A stretch of DNA of 61,296 nucleotides from an uncultured Lachnospiraceae bacterium (GTDB lineage Bacteria; Bacillota; Clostridia; Lachnospirales; Lachnospiraceae): NCBI GenBank assembly GCA_947589305.1, contig CANQAP010000011.1, positions 1-61,296 of the forward strand, read 5' to 3'. A model generated the notes under the pieces. The model had not been told where the DNA came from, did no database searches, and saw only the letters and a list, made by a program, of their open reading frames with translations. Of the stretch, positions 17,801-26,739 are shown one piece after another. How positions within the stretch are numbered: the stretch's first letter is position 1; every line of letters starts with the position of its first letter. The position numbers and the translations under genes are program-made.

Positions 17801-18417
17801 TATTCCATCCTGTCAATCGCAGCTTTGATATTGAAATATGCCGATATATAGCTGTCAATCGAGATTTCCGCCTCATCGATCCCCTGAATCTCTAACCACT
17901 GATAGGCAAAAAACTGCGGATGTTCCACCTGATACTGAATAAAATCTAAAAATCCAGCCGGATACCATTCCTGTAGTTCCTTTTTATCCGCCAGAATATT
18001 AAACTCCTTATCGATCAACTGCCATATCTCCTGTGTCACATATGTATGATCGGTTAAATATGCCAGAAAACGATTTCTTGTTTCTAATGCCAGATCCAAA
18101 GCCACACAAACCGGATTGTCAAATAATTGCTTCCAGATTTCCGGATCGTTCCTTGTCCGGGCATACCAATAGACATCCTGAACCCGTTCCATCCAAAGAT
18201 CGATCTCGTCTTTCGGTTTATCCGTTTCCTTCCTCTCGTCCTCAGACCGGTTCGCCCATTCCACTGCCGCTTCATATGCCTGCCGAAGTTGCTTGAATCC
18301 CTCCGGATCATCTTCCGGATTCACTTTCAGCAACAACTCGTGATATCTGTTTTTCAGTACGGTTTCGTCCTTAGTCGGTTCCAGATCTAAAATCTTCCAA
18401 ATCATCTGACGATCCAT
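14833..18417 (-). CDS. Giant TPR protein with N-terminal degenerate J domain
   Basis: 1194 residues. The first ~65 form a J-domain-like helical unit (MIWKILDLEPTKDETVLKNR, then FKQLRQAYEAA), but the invariant HPD that stimulates Hsp70 ATPase reads NPE (VNPEDDPEGF). From ~residue 210 on the protein is nearly all TPR-type helical repeats; clear units include NPRHPRANHELMRIYKGL and NPYAYNNIGYVLRVKGDFEQ. There is no signal peptide or membrane helix. A cysteine group (CRHLRCEYCAFRSC) lies near the C-terminus. Start at 18417 has AAGGAAG upstream; the 18-codon extension lacks one. With the adjacent Hsp70 it likely forms a chaperone/scaffold pair; the client is unknown. Confidence 0.85.
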   Translation of the reverse strand: MDRQMIWKILDLEPTKDETVLKNRYHELLLKVNPEDDPEGFKQLRQAYEAAVEWANRSEDERKETDKPKDEIDLWMERVQDVYWYARTRNDPEIWKQLFDNPVCVALDLALETRNRFLAYLTDHTYVTQEIWQLIDKEFNILADKKELQEWYPAGFLDFIQYQVEHPQFFAYQWLEIQGIDEAEISIDSYISAYFNIKAAIDRMEYDNLWQSLDNLRAYEVYHPYEDVERIRLYLVEQKKEDAVSLAKRLLERYPDDIYVGYWAGRAYWAIEEWEQAYQCWSHVTDILPNHYLAMVGIAKYKIKVQDYLDAKELIMDLLEMNGGDEAVLAMMREVNVPLIAYYRELAEQEPERKEHAVEACWCMFQNEQFQETIEALEKLNLQPEDKEYYDYVNMKGRCYLGLRQYEDAIRYLKQWETCRQNLVDDGSDKYKRRISREGYIKSAIGVAYQNLKMFGEAEHYLKEGIAVEQDDMMRHGTMDRLALLYYENHRLERCIDEYSQILEEDPGYYPAYLRRQQAYFDLKDGQHVIDDYYNAIRIFPKYYKPYLLAVRVFCIYRQYEDAKKVIEAAKEQSVMEDSLRLYEVRVLRNLAQTLEESQRAMEVLLQFKKEFLEREGHGRNVEYTEDNLSDEDMVDQEMKQDGMPQDRVERKDLVFEEILICMDMNRLDDAMTYLLEELNNGSTDYRLYRVKADIHRIKQEYAEALKEYSRLRNVEELDQSDIEYNCGCAMNKLGRIEDAIVTLKKALQINPRHPRANHELMRIYKGLFTRYELRFAYDQALSYMQKQIELVPDAYYYIELGLLYMDNYMLEPALEAYQKALEQEEDNPYAYNNIGYVLRVKGDFEQAISYFTQSIHYMDDERTLLPYINMAICYQALNQPKEGISVLQAAMRRFTPTASVYENMAELYTMLGDFTRAEQLCSEALRQKTLNKFDYYEQLMRIVYLPSGDCKMIEKTFQLWLEYIRYYTNSTLDINLSLLKADQRNKMKETIKYIEKKKTVAYGELGSYYLYMRKLKKAIRYLKAGWKLAKKHGNHYVPYGIRLTTAYLLSGQKERAALTAKEMMHDIAAGAHVPECWKKEESPAPETEEAYLSYRPEQPIRLYRFAILHFASGDRERAMQYLDQACRHLRCEYCAFRSCYDVLCAKANFAEADGDIDGAIRFYRQAAEINPLDCEIVITLKILEKKQRKKEER

Positions 18418-18570
18418 TACGATACTTCCTTTCCAATATACTGTCCGTTCTATACCGTTATTTTTCAGCATATCATATTTTTAACGGTCTGTCGAACATT
18501 CCGGTCAGAATTCTTGCAAAAAGAACATTTTCATTATGGTACACCTATTCATGAAATGGAGGAATGTTTT

Positions 18571-19317
18571 ATGACAAAGATCAAAAAAATAACGCTCATT
18601 CTCATATTCTTACTGTTAACACTCAATCCATCCGCCGCTTTTCGTGATGAGAGGGATCACACACATCCTGTGGAAATGCCGAATCTGCCAGCAGGCTCTG
18701 TCCCCACGATCGCCGGTAATCATCGACTCAGTTTTACCCCCAACTATCCGATCCTCTTTGTCGGTGATTCGCGGACCGTCGGCATGCAGCAATCCGTTAC
18801 CTCTTACGGATGTTATTTAAACAATCAAACCTTTCTAGCCGAAATCGGAAAAGGCTATCACTGGCTCTCCCGTCAAACTGCTCTGACCGATATTCCACCG
18901 TCTATTATCATTATCAATTTAGGGGTAAATGATTTAGGAAATCTTTATCGATATCAGGCTCTGTATGAAACCTATGCCAAGACCTGCTGGGCAGGCTGTC
19001 CGATCTATATTGTATCCGTGAATCCCTGTTCTTCCCCTTGTACCAGTGTTTCCAATCAACAAATCGCCGCATTTAATACTGCCATGCAGGAATGGATCAA
19101 GGCGTATAATCAAGAAAATGCCTCTTCCAATGGCGAGACATTTCCAATCCGTTATATTGACAGCTATCAGATGCTAATGACCGAAGGCTTTTCCAGTGCC
19201 GACGGACTGCATTATTCTGCTTCCACATACCTACGGATCTATACGTACATCTTAGATCAGATCGAAGAAGAGAACGGTGACGGCAACGGCACCTATACCT
19301 ATACGGAATCCCGCTAA
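18571..19317 (+). CDS. Secreted SGNH/GDSL-type hydrolase
   Basis: 248 residues. MTKIKKITLILIFLLLTLNPSAA is a signal peptide or membrane anchor. The SGNH blocks follow: block I VGDSRTVGM with the nucleophile Ser, block III INLGVNDLGN with the Gly-x-Asn-Asp oxyanion motif, and block V SADGLHYS with the catalytic Asp and His. Such proteins deacylate lipids, glycans or peptidoglycan outside the cell; the substrate here is unknown. Start chosen at 18571, with GGAGG seven bases upstream; an in-frame extension to 18514 would spoil the signal peptide. The stop overlaps the convergent oxidoreductase gene by four bases. Confidence 0.88.
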   Translation: MTKIKKITLILIFLLLTLNPSAAFRDERDHTHPVEMPNLPAGSVPTIAGNHRLSFTPNYPILFVGDSRTVGMQQSVTSYGCYLNNQTFLAEIGKGYHWLSRQTALTDIPPSIIIINLGVNDLGNLYRYQALYETYAKTCWAGCPIYIVSVNPCSSPCTSVSNQQIAAFNTAMQEWIKAYNQENASSNGETFPIRYIDSYQMLMTEGFSSADGLHYSASTYLRIYTYILDQIEEENGDGNGTYTYTESR

Positions 19318-20318
19318 TTGTCATCATCGGATAAAGATACCGTTTCCTCTTGCGGAAACCGCATATTCCAAGCTGCACGGACTGTATCCATGATTCGCAT
19401 GAGCAACAGCGTATCATCATGTGGCATCTGTGGGCATTCGAGTTTATTTGCCAAAATTGCATCGATACATGCCTGTACCTCATATTCCAACCCGCTGATC
19501 TGTTCCGGTCGCTCCACGGTTTCTTTCAGCGTACCGCCTGCGTCATAGATCCGATAGTTTTTATAATTGTTGATATCTTCGATCAGGATATAACCGTCTG
19601 TTCCATAAACCGCTCCCTGTTTATCCGTATTCGAAAGCATGGTCGCAAACAGACCCGCCATCGCCCCGTTGGAATAAACAAAATTCACACATTCCTGCGC
19701 ATCCACTCCGGTATTCATATGAACCACCGACGTAGAGACATTGGTAATATCCGCTCCCAGAATCTGTAGAGCCAGTGTGATCGGGTAGACACCGATATCC
19801 AGCAAAGCTCCTCCACCCATATCCAGACGGCAGACCCGTTCTTTTTCTCTCAAATCATATCCGATATTGGCAGTCACTGTAGTTACCTCGCCAATCCGCC
19901 CCATGTCCAAATCCTTTTTGAGGCGGACAATCAGCGGCATAAAGCGGACCCACATCGCCTCGCACAAAAAGACCTGATTCCGGCGAGCCAGACCGATCAA
20001 TGCCTGTGCCTGACGTTCGTTCAGGGTAAACGGTTTTTCCAGCAGAACCGGCTTCCCATGCCGGATACAAGCTCGCGCATGTTCATAATGCAAATGATTC
20101 GGTGTCGCAATATAAATCAACTGTACGGACGCATCTCTCATCAGAGCCTCATATGTTCCGTAAGCTTTTTCCACACCGAACCGCTCGGCAAATGCTTTTG
20201 CATGTTCTGCATCTCTGGAAGCTACCGCATATACTGTAACATCCCGCATGCTACGGATGGTTTCCGCCATACGTTCGGACATATGACCGGTTCCGAGTAT
20301 TCCAACTTTAAACGCCAT
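19314..20318 (-). CDS. Gfo/Idh/MocA-family NAD(P)-dependent oxidoreductase
   Basis: 334 residues. Rossmann motif VGILGTGHMSERMAETI at the N-terminus, IATPNHLHYEHA, and EKPF (the catalytic-region EKP) near residue 94, then GGGALLDIGVYPI, which fits the second domain of the family. These enzymes oxidise or reduce sugars, inositols or related ring alcohols; the substrate cannot be read from sequence. It follows the ABC exporter genes by 15 bp, with AGGAG before the ATG. Confidence 0.9.
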   Translation of the reverse strand: MAFKVGILGTGHMSERMAETIRSMRDVTVYAVASRDAEHAKAFAERFGVEKAYGTYEALMRDASVQLIYIATPNHLHYEHARACIRHGKPVLLEKPFTLNERQAQALIGLARRNQVFLCEAMWVRFMPLIVRLKKDLDMGRIGEVTTVTANIGYDLREKERVCRLDMGGGALLDIGVYPITLALQILGADITNVSTSVVHMNTGVDAQECVNFVYSNGAMAGLFATMLSNTDKQGAVYGTDGYILIEDINNYKNYRIYDAGGTLKETVERPEQISGLEYEVQACIDAILANKLECPQMPHDDTLLLMRIMDTVRAAWNMRFPQEETVSLSDDDN

Positions 20319-20333
20319 GATCTTCTCCTGCTC

Positions 20334-22223
20334 CTATTCCGATACTACTTGATGTCCGGTATATAACTGATAATACCGTCCCTGTTTTTCCAAAAGTTCT
20401 TCGTGCGTTCCCCGTTCGATGATCCGACCTTGTTCCAAGACCATGATACAATTACTATTTTGAATGGTGGATAGCCGGTGGGCAATGACAAATGTCGTTC
20501 TGCCTTTCATCAGTTTATCCATGCCGTCCTGAACCAGACGCTCTGTTCTTGTGTCGATCGAACTGGTCGCTTCATCCAAGATCAATGCCGGGGGATCCGC
20601 GATCGCAGCCCTCGCGATTGCCAGTAGCTGTCTCTGCCCCTGACTAAGATTTGAACCGTCCCCTGTCAGCACGGTATCATATCCCTTGGGCAGTCTCCGT
20701 ATAAATCCGTCGGCATTTGCCAGCTTTGCCGCTGCCACGACTTCTTCATCCGTTGCATCCAATCGCCCGTAACGGATATTTTCCCGAACCGTCATTGTAA
20801 ACAGATGGGTATCCTGAAGCACAATTCCCAACGATCTTCTTAAGTCCGCCTTTTTGATTTTGTTGATATTAATCCCGTCATAGCGGATTTTACCGTCCTG
20901 AATATCATAAAAACGGTTGATCAGATTGGTAATCGTCGTTTTTCCCGCACCGGTAGAACCTACAAAGGCGATTTTCTGTCCCGGTTTGGCATGAAGCGTA
21001 ACATTATGCAGGACCAATTTATCATCATTATATCCGAAATCCACGTCATCAAACACCACACTGCCCGTTAATTCCACATAAGTCGTTTCGTCTCCGTTTT
21101 GATGTTTATGTTCCCATGCCCATAATCCGCTCCGTTCTCTGCACGGTTTAATTTCGGTTCCTTCCCGTTTGGCATTCACCAGCGTGACATAACCGTCATC
21201 CGCTTCCGGTTCTTCATCCAGCAGTTTGAAAATACGTTCTGCGCCGGCAAGAGCCATGACAATGGCATTCATTTGCATACTGACCTGATTGATCGGCATG
21301 TTAAAGCTCTTATTAAACGTCAGGAAACTTGCCAATCCGCCAAGCGTAAAACCGCCGATATTGCCGATCGCCAGAATGCCTCCCGCTATCGCGCACATCA
21401 CATAACTGATATTGCCGATCTGCGCATTGACCGGACCCAGACGATTTGAAAAATTATTTGCCTGATATGCACTCTCAAACAAACGGTTGTTTAACTGATC
21501 GAAAGCAGCCTTATTTTCTTCCTCATGACAGAATACTTTCACGACCCGCTGACCTTCCATCATTTCTTCCACATAGCCGTTCAACGCTCCGATATCCGCC
21601 TGTTGGGCGATAAAGTATTTACCGGACAGCCCGGCAAACTTTTTCGTGAACAATAACATCACACCTACCATCAAAAAGGTCAGAACTGTCAGAGGAATAT
21701 TTAATGCCAGCATACATGCCGTCGTTGACACGACGGTAATGGCGCTGGAAAACAACTGCGGCATTGCCTGACTGATGACCTGACGCAGAGTATCCGTGTC
21801 ATTGGTATACATCGACATGATATCGCCATGCGCATGCGTATCAAAATATTTGATCGGCAGCCGCTGCATCGTCCGAAACATATCATCCCGAAACCGTTTC
21901 AACATTCCCTGCGTAACATAGATCATGATCCGGTTATAACTGTATGCCGCCAAAATACCAATTCCGTAATAGAATGCAACCCGCAGGATTTCCTGTAAAA
22001 GCGGTTGGAAATCCGGTCGGCTCGCCTGTAACAGCGGCGTGATAAAATCATCGATCAAGGTCTGCATAAACATAGTACCCTGTACGTTCGACAAGACATT
22101 AACGATGATACAGACTGCCACCACAACAAGATGCACGCCATAATGCTTCATCAAAATACCCATCAGCCGTTTCAGTAATCTGCCCGCATGTTTCGGTTTT
22201 TTACCCTGTATTTTTGTTCTCAT
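20334..22223 (-). CDS. ABC exporter half-transporter, catalytically canonical subunit
   Basis: 629 residues: six-helix exporter domain (about 1-330), then a nucleotide-binding domain. Walker A VGSTGAGKTTI, Walker B LILDEATSSID with the catalytic Glu, and switch His in IAHRLS are intact, but the signature is LSQGQ instead of LSGGQ. The partner at 22220-23980 has the opposite pattern, so the pair would make one competent and one degenerate ATP site, as in BmrCD/LmrCD multidrug exporters. A ~40-residue insertion (about 340-385) precedes the NBD. The ATG overlaps the upstream stop by four bases, so the two genes are translationally coupled. Confidence 0.93.
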   Translation of the reverse strand: MRTKIQGKKPKHAGRLLKRLMGILMKHYGVHLVVVAVCIIVNVLSNVQGTMFMQTLIDDFITPLLQASRPDFQPLLQEILRVAFYYGIGILAAYSYNRIMIYVTQGMLKRFRDDMFRTMQRLPIKYFDTHAHGDIMSMYTNDTDTLRQVISQAMPQLFSSAITVVSTTACMLALNIPLTVLTFLMVGVMLLFTKKFAGLSGKYFIAQQADIGALNGYVEEMMEGQRVVKVFCHEEENKAAFDQLNNRLFESAYQANNFSNRLGPVNAQIGNISYVMCAIAGGILAIGNIGGFTLGGLASFLTFNKSFNMPINQVSMQMNAIVMALAGAERIFKLLDEEPEADDGYVTLVNAKREGTEIKPCRERSGLWAWEHKHQNGDETTYVELTGSVVFDDVDFGYNDDKLVLHNVTLHAKPGQKIAFVGSTGAGKTTITNLINRFYDIQDGKIRYDGININKIKKADLRRSLGIVLQDTHLFTMTVRENIRYGRLDATDEEVVAAAKLANADGFIRRLPKGYDTVLTGDGSNLSQGQRQLLAIARAAIADPPALILDEATSSIDTRTERLVQDGMDKLMKGRTTFVIAHRLSTIQNSNCIMVLEQGRIIERGTHEELLEKQGRYYQLYTGHQVVSE

Positions 22224-23980
22224 GACCGCCCCTCCGTTCCTTCATCAAAATCACCGCTCCCCTGTGTCTGTGATTCGTAAACTTCTCGGTAAATGGCATT
22301 GTGTTCTAACAATTCTTCATGGCTTCCCAATCCGTCGATCTCTCCTTCGTGCATAACCAAGATCCGGTCCGCATGTTGTACGCTGGAAATCCGTTGCGCA
22401 ATGATGATCTTTGTCGTATCCGGAATTTCTTCTGCAAATGCTCTGCGGATATTCGCATCCGTCGTCGTATCTACCGCACTGGTAGAATCGTCCAATATCA
22501 GTATTTTCGGTTTTTTCAGCAAAGCTCTTGCGATGCAAAGCCGCTGTTTCTGTCCGCCGGAAACATTTGCGCCACCCTGTTCTATATAGGTATTGTAACC
22601 GTTCGGCATACGTTCAATAAATTCTGACGCACATGCCAAACGGCAGGCTTCCTGACACTCCTCATCTGTCGCATCTGCGTTTCCCCAACGAAGGTTTTCG
22701 TAAATACTGCCACTGAACAAGGTGTTTTTCTGCAATACAACGGCAACCTGATTACGCAAAGCTTCCATGTCGTAATCACGCACATCTCTGCCCCCGACAA
22801 ATACCGCTCCTTCCGAAACGTCATATAGGCGGCTGATCAGACTGACCAAAGTGGTTTTGGCACTTCCCGTTCCGCCGATAATTCCAATCGTCTCTCCCGA
22901 AGCGATGTTCAAATCGATATCTTTTAACACAAAATCATCCGCATCCTGCTTGTAACGGAAACTGACATGGCGAAATTCGATACTGCCGTTTTGCAGTTCC
23001 ATAACCGGATGTTCCGGGTTCTGTAAATCACTGGTTTCATCTAAGACTTCTGCGATCCGTTCCGCGCTGGCAGTACTCATACTGATCATAACGAATGCCA
23101 TGGAGAGCATCATCAGACTCATCAGTATGTTCATGCAATATGCCAGCAGACTCATTAAGTCGCCGGTCGTTAAATTCCCCGCTACTATCATATGCGCGCC
23201 GACCCAGCTGATCAACAGAATGCAGGTATAAACGGACAACATCATGACCGGCATATTATATGCCAAGACTTTTTCCGCTTTTACAAACATGTTATAAACT
23301 TTGGTACTCGCCTGTATGAATTTATCGGTTTCATAATCTTCCCGCACATATGCTTTAACTACGCGGATCGCGGATACATTCTCCTGCACACTGGCGTTCA
23401 GGTCGTCATATTTTTGAAATACCTGTGTAAAATACTTGGTTGCGAAGGAAATAATGATGCTTAACACACTTCCTAAGAAAACCACCGCCAATAAATAAAT
23501 CGTAGCCACTTTTACGTTTACGATAAATGCGGCAACCATGGCGCAGATCAAACTGGCGATCGCCCGCGTTCCCATTCTAAGCGTCATCATGTACGCATTC
23601 TGTAAATTGGTAACATCCGTGGTCAAACGGGTGATCAATCCTGCCGTACTGAATTTATCGATGTTTGAAAAAGAAAATGTCTGGATATGATCAAACATCC
23701 CTTTTCTCAGGTTTTTTGCAAATCCGGCAGAGGCATACGCTCCGTATTTTCCTCCCATGATGCCGGCGAACAATCCAATCCCTGCCGCTACTACCATCCA
23801 TGCTCCAACCGTACAGATATGACGGATATCTCCGTTTGGTACATTGACTCCGTCGTCTATGATCGATGCCATTAATAACGGGATCACCGTTTCCATCATA
23901 ACTTCCAATACCATAAATATCGGCGTAGCGATTGTTGCGTTCTTAAATTCCTTTATCTGTCTCCCTAATGTTTTCAGCAT
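22220..23980 (-). CDS. ABC exporter half-transporter, degenerate-site subunit
   Basis: 586 residues with six membrane helices then an NBD. Walker A is IGGTGSAKTTL; Walker B reads LILDDSTSAVD, with Asp in place of the catalytic Glu; the switch His is Gln (IAQRISS); the signature VSGGQ is intact. Its signature would complete the partner's Walker site, giving the single active site typical of heterodimeric exporters. Start 23980 is chosen because GGAGGA lies just before it and its A is shared with the stop of the upstream Cys-rich gene (TGATG). The substrate is unknown; drugs, peptides or lipids are all possible. Confidence 0.93.
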   Translation of the reverse strand: MLKTLGRQIKEFKNATIATPIFMVLEVMMETVIPLLMASIIDDGVNVPNGDIRHICTVGAWMVVAAGIGLFAGIMGGKYGAYASAGFAKNLRKGMFDHIQTFSFSNIDKFSTAGLITRLTTDVTNLQNAYMMTLRMGTRAIASLICAMVAAFIVNVKVATIYLLAVVFLGSVLSIIISFATKYFTQVFQKYDDLNASVQENVSAIRVVKAYVREDYETDKFIQASTKVYNMFVKAEKVLAYNMPVMMLSVYTCILLISWVGAHMIVAGNLTTGDLMSLLAYCMNILMSLMMLSMAFVMISMSTASAERIAEVLDETSDLQNPEHPVMELQNGSIEFRHVSFRYKQDADDFVLKDIDLNIASGETIGIIGGTGSAKTTLVSLISRLYDVSEGAVFVGGRDVRDYDMEALRNQVAVVLQKNTLFSGSIYENLRWGNADATDEECQEACRLACASEFIERMPNGYNTYIEQGGANVSGGQKQRLCIARALLKKPKILILDDSTSAVDTTTDANIRRAFAEEIPDTTKIIIAQRISSVQHADRILVMHEGEIDGLGSHEELLEHNAIYREVYESQTQGSGDFDEGTEGRS

Positions 23981-24246
23981 CAGGCTCCTCCTTTTCTGTC
24001 CGTACCGCATTTCCCAAGTTCCGCCAGTTGTTCTTTATACTTCCTGATATATTCATATCCGTCCCTCTTATGAGGAATGGCACAATGCGAACAGTCTTTT
24101 ACTCCGTTTTCCAAATAACGGAACGAGCCGTTGCAGTCCTCCCGGAGTGCATACAACGGGCAGTAACAAAACAAACAATTAAATTCTTCTTCTCCCACAT
24201 CTGAATGGCATGGGAAAAATTCACAGTTTCTATTCTGAACAAACAT
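23980..24246 (-). CDS. Small cysteine-rich protein (probable metal-binding domain)
   Basis: 88 residues with cysteines arranged CEFFPCH, FNCLFCYCPLY and CSHCAIPH, resembling the small 'cysteine-rich small domain' family found beside radical-SAM and cobalamin genes in anaerobes. The spacing suits Zn or Fe-S binding. The function is unknown. Start at 24246 (MFVQNRN) has GGAG six bases upstream; 24258 is an alternative. The longer open frame upstream overlaps the membrane-protein gene and is not used. The stop shares one base with the exporter start, so its product may act with, or be regulated alongside, the transporter. Confidence 0.75.
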   Translation of the reverse strand: MFVQNRNCEFFPCHSDVGEEEFNCLFCYCPLYALREDCNGSFRYLENGVKDCSHCAIPHKRDGYEYIRKYKEQLAELGKCGTDRKGGA

Positions 24247-24308
24247 GTATTGCTCCATTGCGTTGCAGACATCCCTTCTAAATGATCCTTTTCCCCAGCC
24301 GCTCTCTC

Positions 24309-25040
24309 TTACAGCGCGATCTGCCCGGCGATCCATAAGCCGAGCGACACGATCAGAAACACCAATAAAAACATATTTAGGAATTCTTTTCGACGCATCA
24401 GCAGCAAGACCGTATCTCCTACTAATGCAATCAACATCCACAACGGATGAAATACCGCCACACTGCCTGAGAGCATGGCTGTAAAGATCATGACCATCCC
24501 AAATGAAAGGATACATTCAACGATATGAAAGAAGTGCTTATGTTTGATCTCCGATGGGTAAACAACCGGAATCGCCATGGAATACGCCACAACGAACGCC
24601 AGCGACAGCCAACACGCGACCGGACTCTCTCCTGCGGATACCGCCTGAACCGTCCGCAACACCATGGCAACGATCAAGGCGCCGTAAGCTCCGAACTGCA
24701 AACCCGGTATCGTATACTCCGTGTGAACCATTCCGGCAAACAATAAACATCCTGCTGCAAGGCTCAACTGAAAAAACGATAGGTATACTTCCGGAGAGCG
24801 GCTGAACAAAGCCACAAACATCGAGCGGTTTTCGAATACCAAAAGCAGCGCCGTCGTTACCATGGCAACCAGCGTCAGACCATACATATAACGATTCAAT
24901 CCATTGTTCCACGGATTGCCATGCTTATAAGAACGCACGACGCTTTGGAGCCTCTCTACATATAAGATGACAAAATATAAAACGAACATGGCGTTTATCC
25001 CGTATTCCAACCAACTAACCTGTTGTGTCAACATATCCAT
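24309..25040 (-). CDS. Polytopic membrane protein of unknown function
   Basis: 243 residues with about seven or eight hydrophobic helices (FVLYFVILYVE, YGLTLVAMVTTALLLVF, LWMLIALVGDTVLLLM, LLVFLIVSLGLWIAG) separated by short loops; the N-terminal third has a basic loop RSYKHGNPWNN. I recognise no family motif. AGGAGG lies five bases before the ATG. It sits between dut and the Cys-rich/ABC genes, 50-60 bp apart, and could be an accessory of the exporter, but nothing shows that directly. Confidence 0.75.
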   Translation of the reverse strand: MDMLTQQVSWLEYGINAMFVLYFVILYVERLQSVVRSYKHGNPWNNGLNRYMYGLTLVAMVTTALLLVFENRSMFVALFSRSPEVYLSFFQLSLAAGCLLFAGMVHTEYTIPGLQFGAYGALIVAMVLRTVQAVSAGESPVACWLSLAFVVAYSMAIPVVYPSEIKHKHFFHIVECILSFGMVMIFTAMLSGSVAVFHPLWMLIALVGDTVLLLMRRKEFLNMFLLVFLIVSLGLWIAGQIAL

Positions 25041-25068
25041 AATCCTCCTTTTCTGATACCTGTTTCTC

Positions 25069-25509
25069 CTACTGTCTTCCGGTACTGCCGAATCCACCGC
25101 GATCGCTGCCTGACAATGCCTCTACTTCCTCAAACACGATCCGGGGCTGATGTTTTTCTATACGAAACTGGCAAATACGGTCATTGGCTTCTATCACCGT
25201 ATCCCGCATAGCCAATGCCGGAAATCGATACCAATCATTAGGACCACAATATGTTTCATCAATGATCCCCATAGAATTTGCCTGTATGATGCCGTATGTT
25301 TTATATGTACTGCTCCGTGGTACGATATGCGCCTCGTAACCTTCCGGTAGCTGGATCGCCACGCCAAGAGGAATCAGGCGGAATTCACCTGCTTTTAATT
25401 CTACCCGCTCTGCAGCACGCAGATCAATCCAGTCTGACTTTCCGTCTATATACTCCAATCTGGGAATATCATCATTTAAATACTGTATCTTTAAAACAAC
25501 CTGCTCCAT
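25069..25509 (-). CDS. dut: dUTP diphosphatase (trimeric dUTPase)
   Basis: 146 residues. It hydrolyses dUTP to dUMP and pyrophosphate, keeping uracil out of DNA. All five trimeric-dUTPase motifs are present: WIDLRAAE (1), [12 protein letters not shown] (2), GIIDETYCG (3), ANDRICQF (4) and RGGFGSTG (5). The usual RGE after motif 3 reads CGP. GGAGG precedes the ATG. Confidence 0.93.
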   Translation of the reverse strand: MEQVVLKIQYLNDDIPRLEYIDGKSDWIDLRAAERVELKAGEFRLIPLGVAIQLPEGYEAHIVPRSSTYKTYGIIQANSMGIIDETYCGPNDWYRFPALAMRDTVIEANDRICQFRIEKHQPRIVFEEVEALSGSDRGGFGSTGRQ

Positions 25510-25645
25510 ATGTATCCTCCATTCATGTACTTCATTCTATCTTATTCTGATAACTTTTTTTTCAGATGTCAATACCCTTCCTCTTTTCTTTTATCCTGCC
25601 CTGCCTGCCGTCTCTATCCAAACGGTTCGTGATTCCGGTTCCTAT

Positions 25646-25673
25646 TTCACATTCCGCCGATCTGTGATATGAT
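25646..25673 (+). promoter_or_regulatory. Probable promoter of the glycosyltransferase gene
   Basis: TTCACA (25646-25651), 16-bp spacer, TATGAT (25668-25673), 45 bp before the ATG at 25719. It is divergent from dut. Confidence 0.45.
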
Positions 25674-25718
25674 ATCTATATAGTGACATTTAGAAAACGA
25701 ATGGATAGGAGGCTTCTA

Positions 25719-26735
25719 ATGATTACCATCAGCACCTGTATGATTGTAAAAAATGAGGAACGTTTTTTGGCACGATGCCTTGATTGTGTCAAAGCGTTTT
25801 CCGATGAGATCATTATCGTCGATACGGGTTCCACAGACCGTACCAAAGAGATTGCCGCTCAATACACACCCAACATCTATGATTTTCCATGGGTGAACGA
25901 CTTTGCCGCCGCCCGTAATTTTTCTTTTTCCAAGGCGACTATGGAATATATTTACATTGCAGATGCGGATGAAATGATAGACGCCGACAATATCCGTCAG
26001 ATTTTAGACTTAAAAAAAATACTCCTCCCGGAAGTGGAGATCGTCCAGATGTATTATACCAATCAGTTGGAATTTGGCACGACATATAATTATGATAAGG
26101 AGTACCGTCCCAAACTCGTAAAGCGGCTGCGCACATTTTATTGGCAGGATCCACTGCATGAAACGCTGCGTTTAGAACCGATTATTTTCGACAGCGACAT
26201 TGCCATCATCCATAAACCGCATGAAAGTCATGCCAGCCGGGATTTTGCGAACCTGCAGGCGTTTATCCAAGCCGGAACTCCGCTGTCTTCGAAGCTCAAT
26301 ATCATGTATGCGAAAGAACTGTTTATTGCCGGAAACAATTCGGATTTCCTGACTGCAAAACCATATTTTATGCAGCTTTCCAAACAGATCCTCTCCGAAG
26401 GAGAACTAAAAGCCGTTCAATGCGTGCTTGCCAAATGCGGCGTGATCGAACGGAATCCACACTTGATTCTCGGCAGCGCCTTAAAAAATATAGCGGACGG
26501 TAACGGCAGTTCCGAAGTATGCGCCTGCCTTGGCGAATACTATGAAGCCTGTGAAGACTTTTCGGAAGCGATTCTCTGGTATTACAACGCCGTCTATGAA
26601 ACACAGTGTGAACTTGCCATACGCTACGGAAGCGAACTGCCGTTAAACGGTCTGATCCGTTGTTATCGCGCGATCGGCGATTCCGAGCAGGCTGCCTATT
26701 ATGAACATGAATTGCAGGTCTCCACTGCCGGGTGA
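25719..26735 (+). CDS. GT2 glycosyltransferase with C-terminal helical repeats
   Basis: 338 residues. The GT-A core occupies ~1-220: ISTCMIVKNEERFLARCL, IIIVDTGSTDRT, and the metal-binding IADADEMID; WQDPLHETL and HKPHESH follow. This opening is typical of the KdtX/WaaE-like group of family 2 enzymes. The C-terminal ~110 residues look TPR-like (CACLGEYYEACEDFSEAILWYY). The enzyme is cytoplasmic, with acceptor unknown; a surface glycan or teichoic-acid-like polymer is plausible. The start at 25719 has AGGAGG six bases upstream. It ends four bases from the convergent cysE-like gene with no terminator visible between. Confidence 0.88.
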   Translation: MITISTCMIVKNEERFLARCLDCVKAFSDEIIIVDTGSTDRTKEIAAQYTPNIYDFPWVNDFAAARNFSFSKATMEYIYIADADEMIDADNIRQILDLKKILLPEVEIVQMYYTNQLEFGTTYNYDKEYRPKLVKRLRTFYWQDPLHETLRLEPIIFDSDIAIIHKPHESHASRDFANLQAFIQAGTPLSSKLNIMYAKELFIAGNNSDFLTAKPYFMQLSKQILSEGELKAVQCVLAKCGVIERNPHLILGSALKNIADGNGSSEVCACLGEYYEACEDFSEAILWYYNAVYETQCELAIRYGSELPLNGLIRCYRAIGDSEQAAYYEHELQVSTAG

Positions 26736-26739
26736 CCGA

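Noticed and set aside
24247..24516. N-terminal extension of the Cys-rich protein
   Set aside because: It overlaps the membrane-protein gene over 200 bp; the Cys-containing part with its own GGAG is sufficient.
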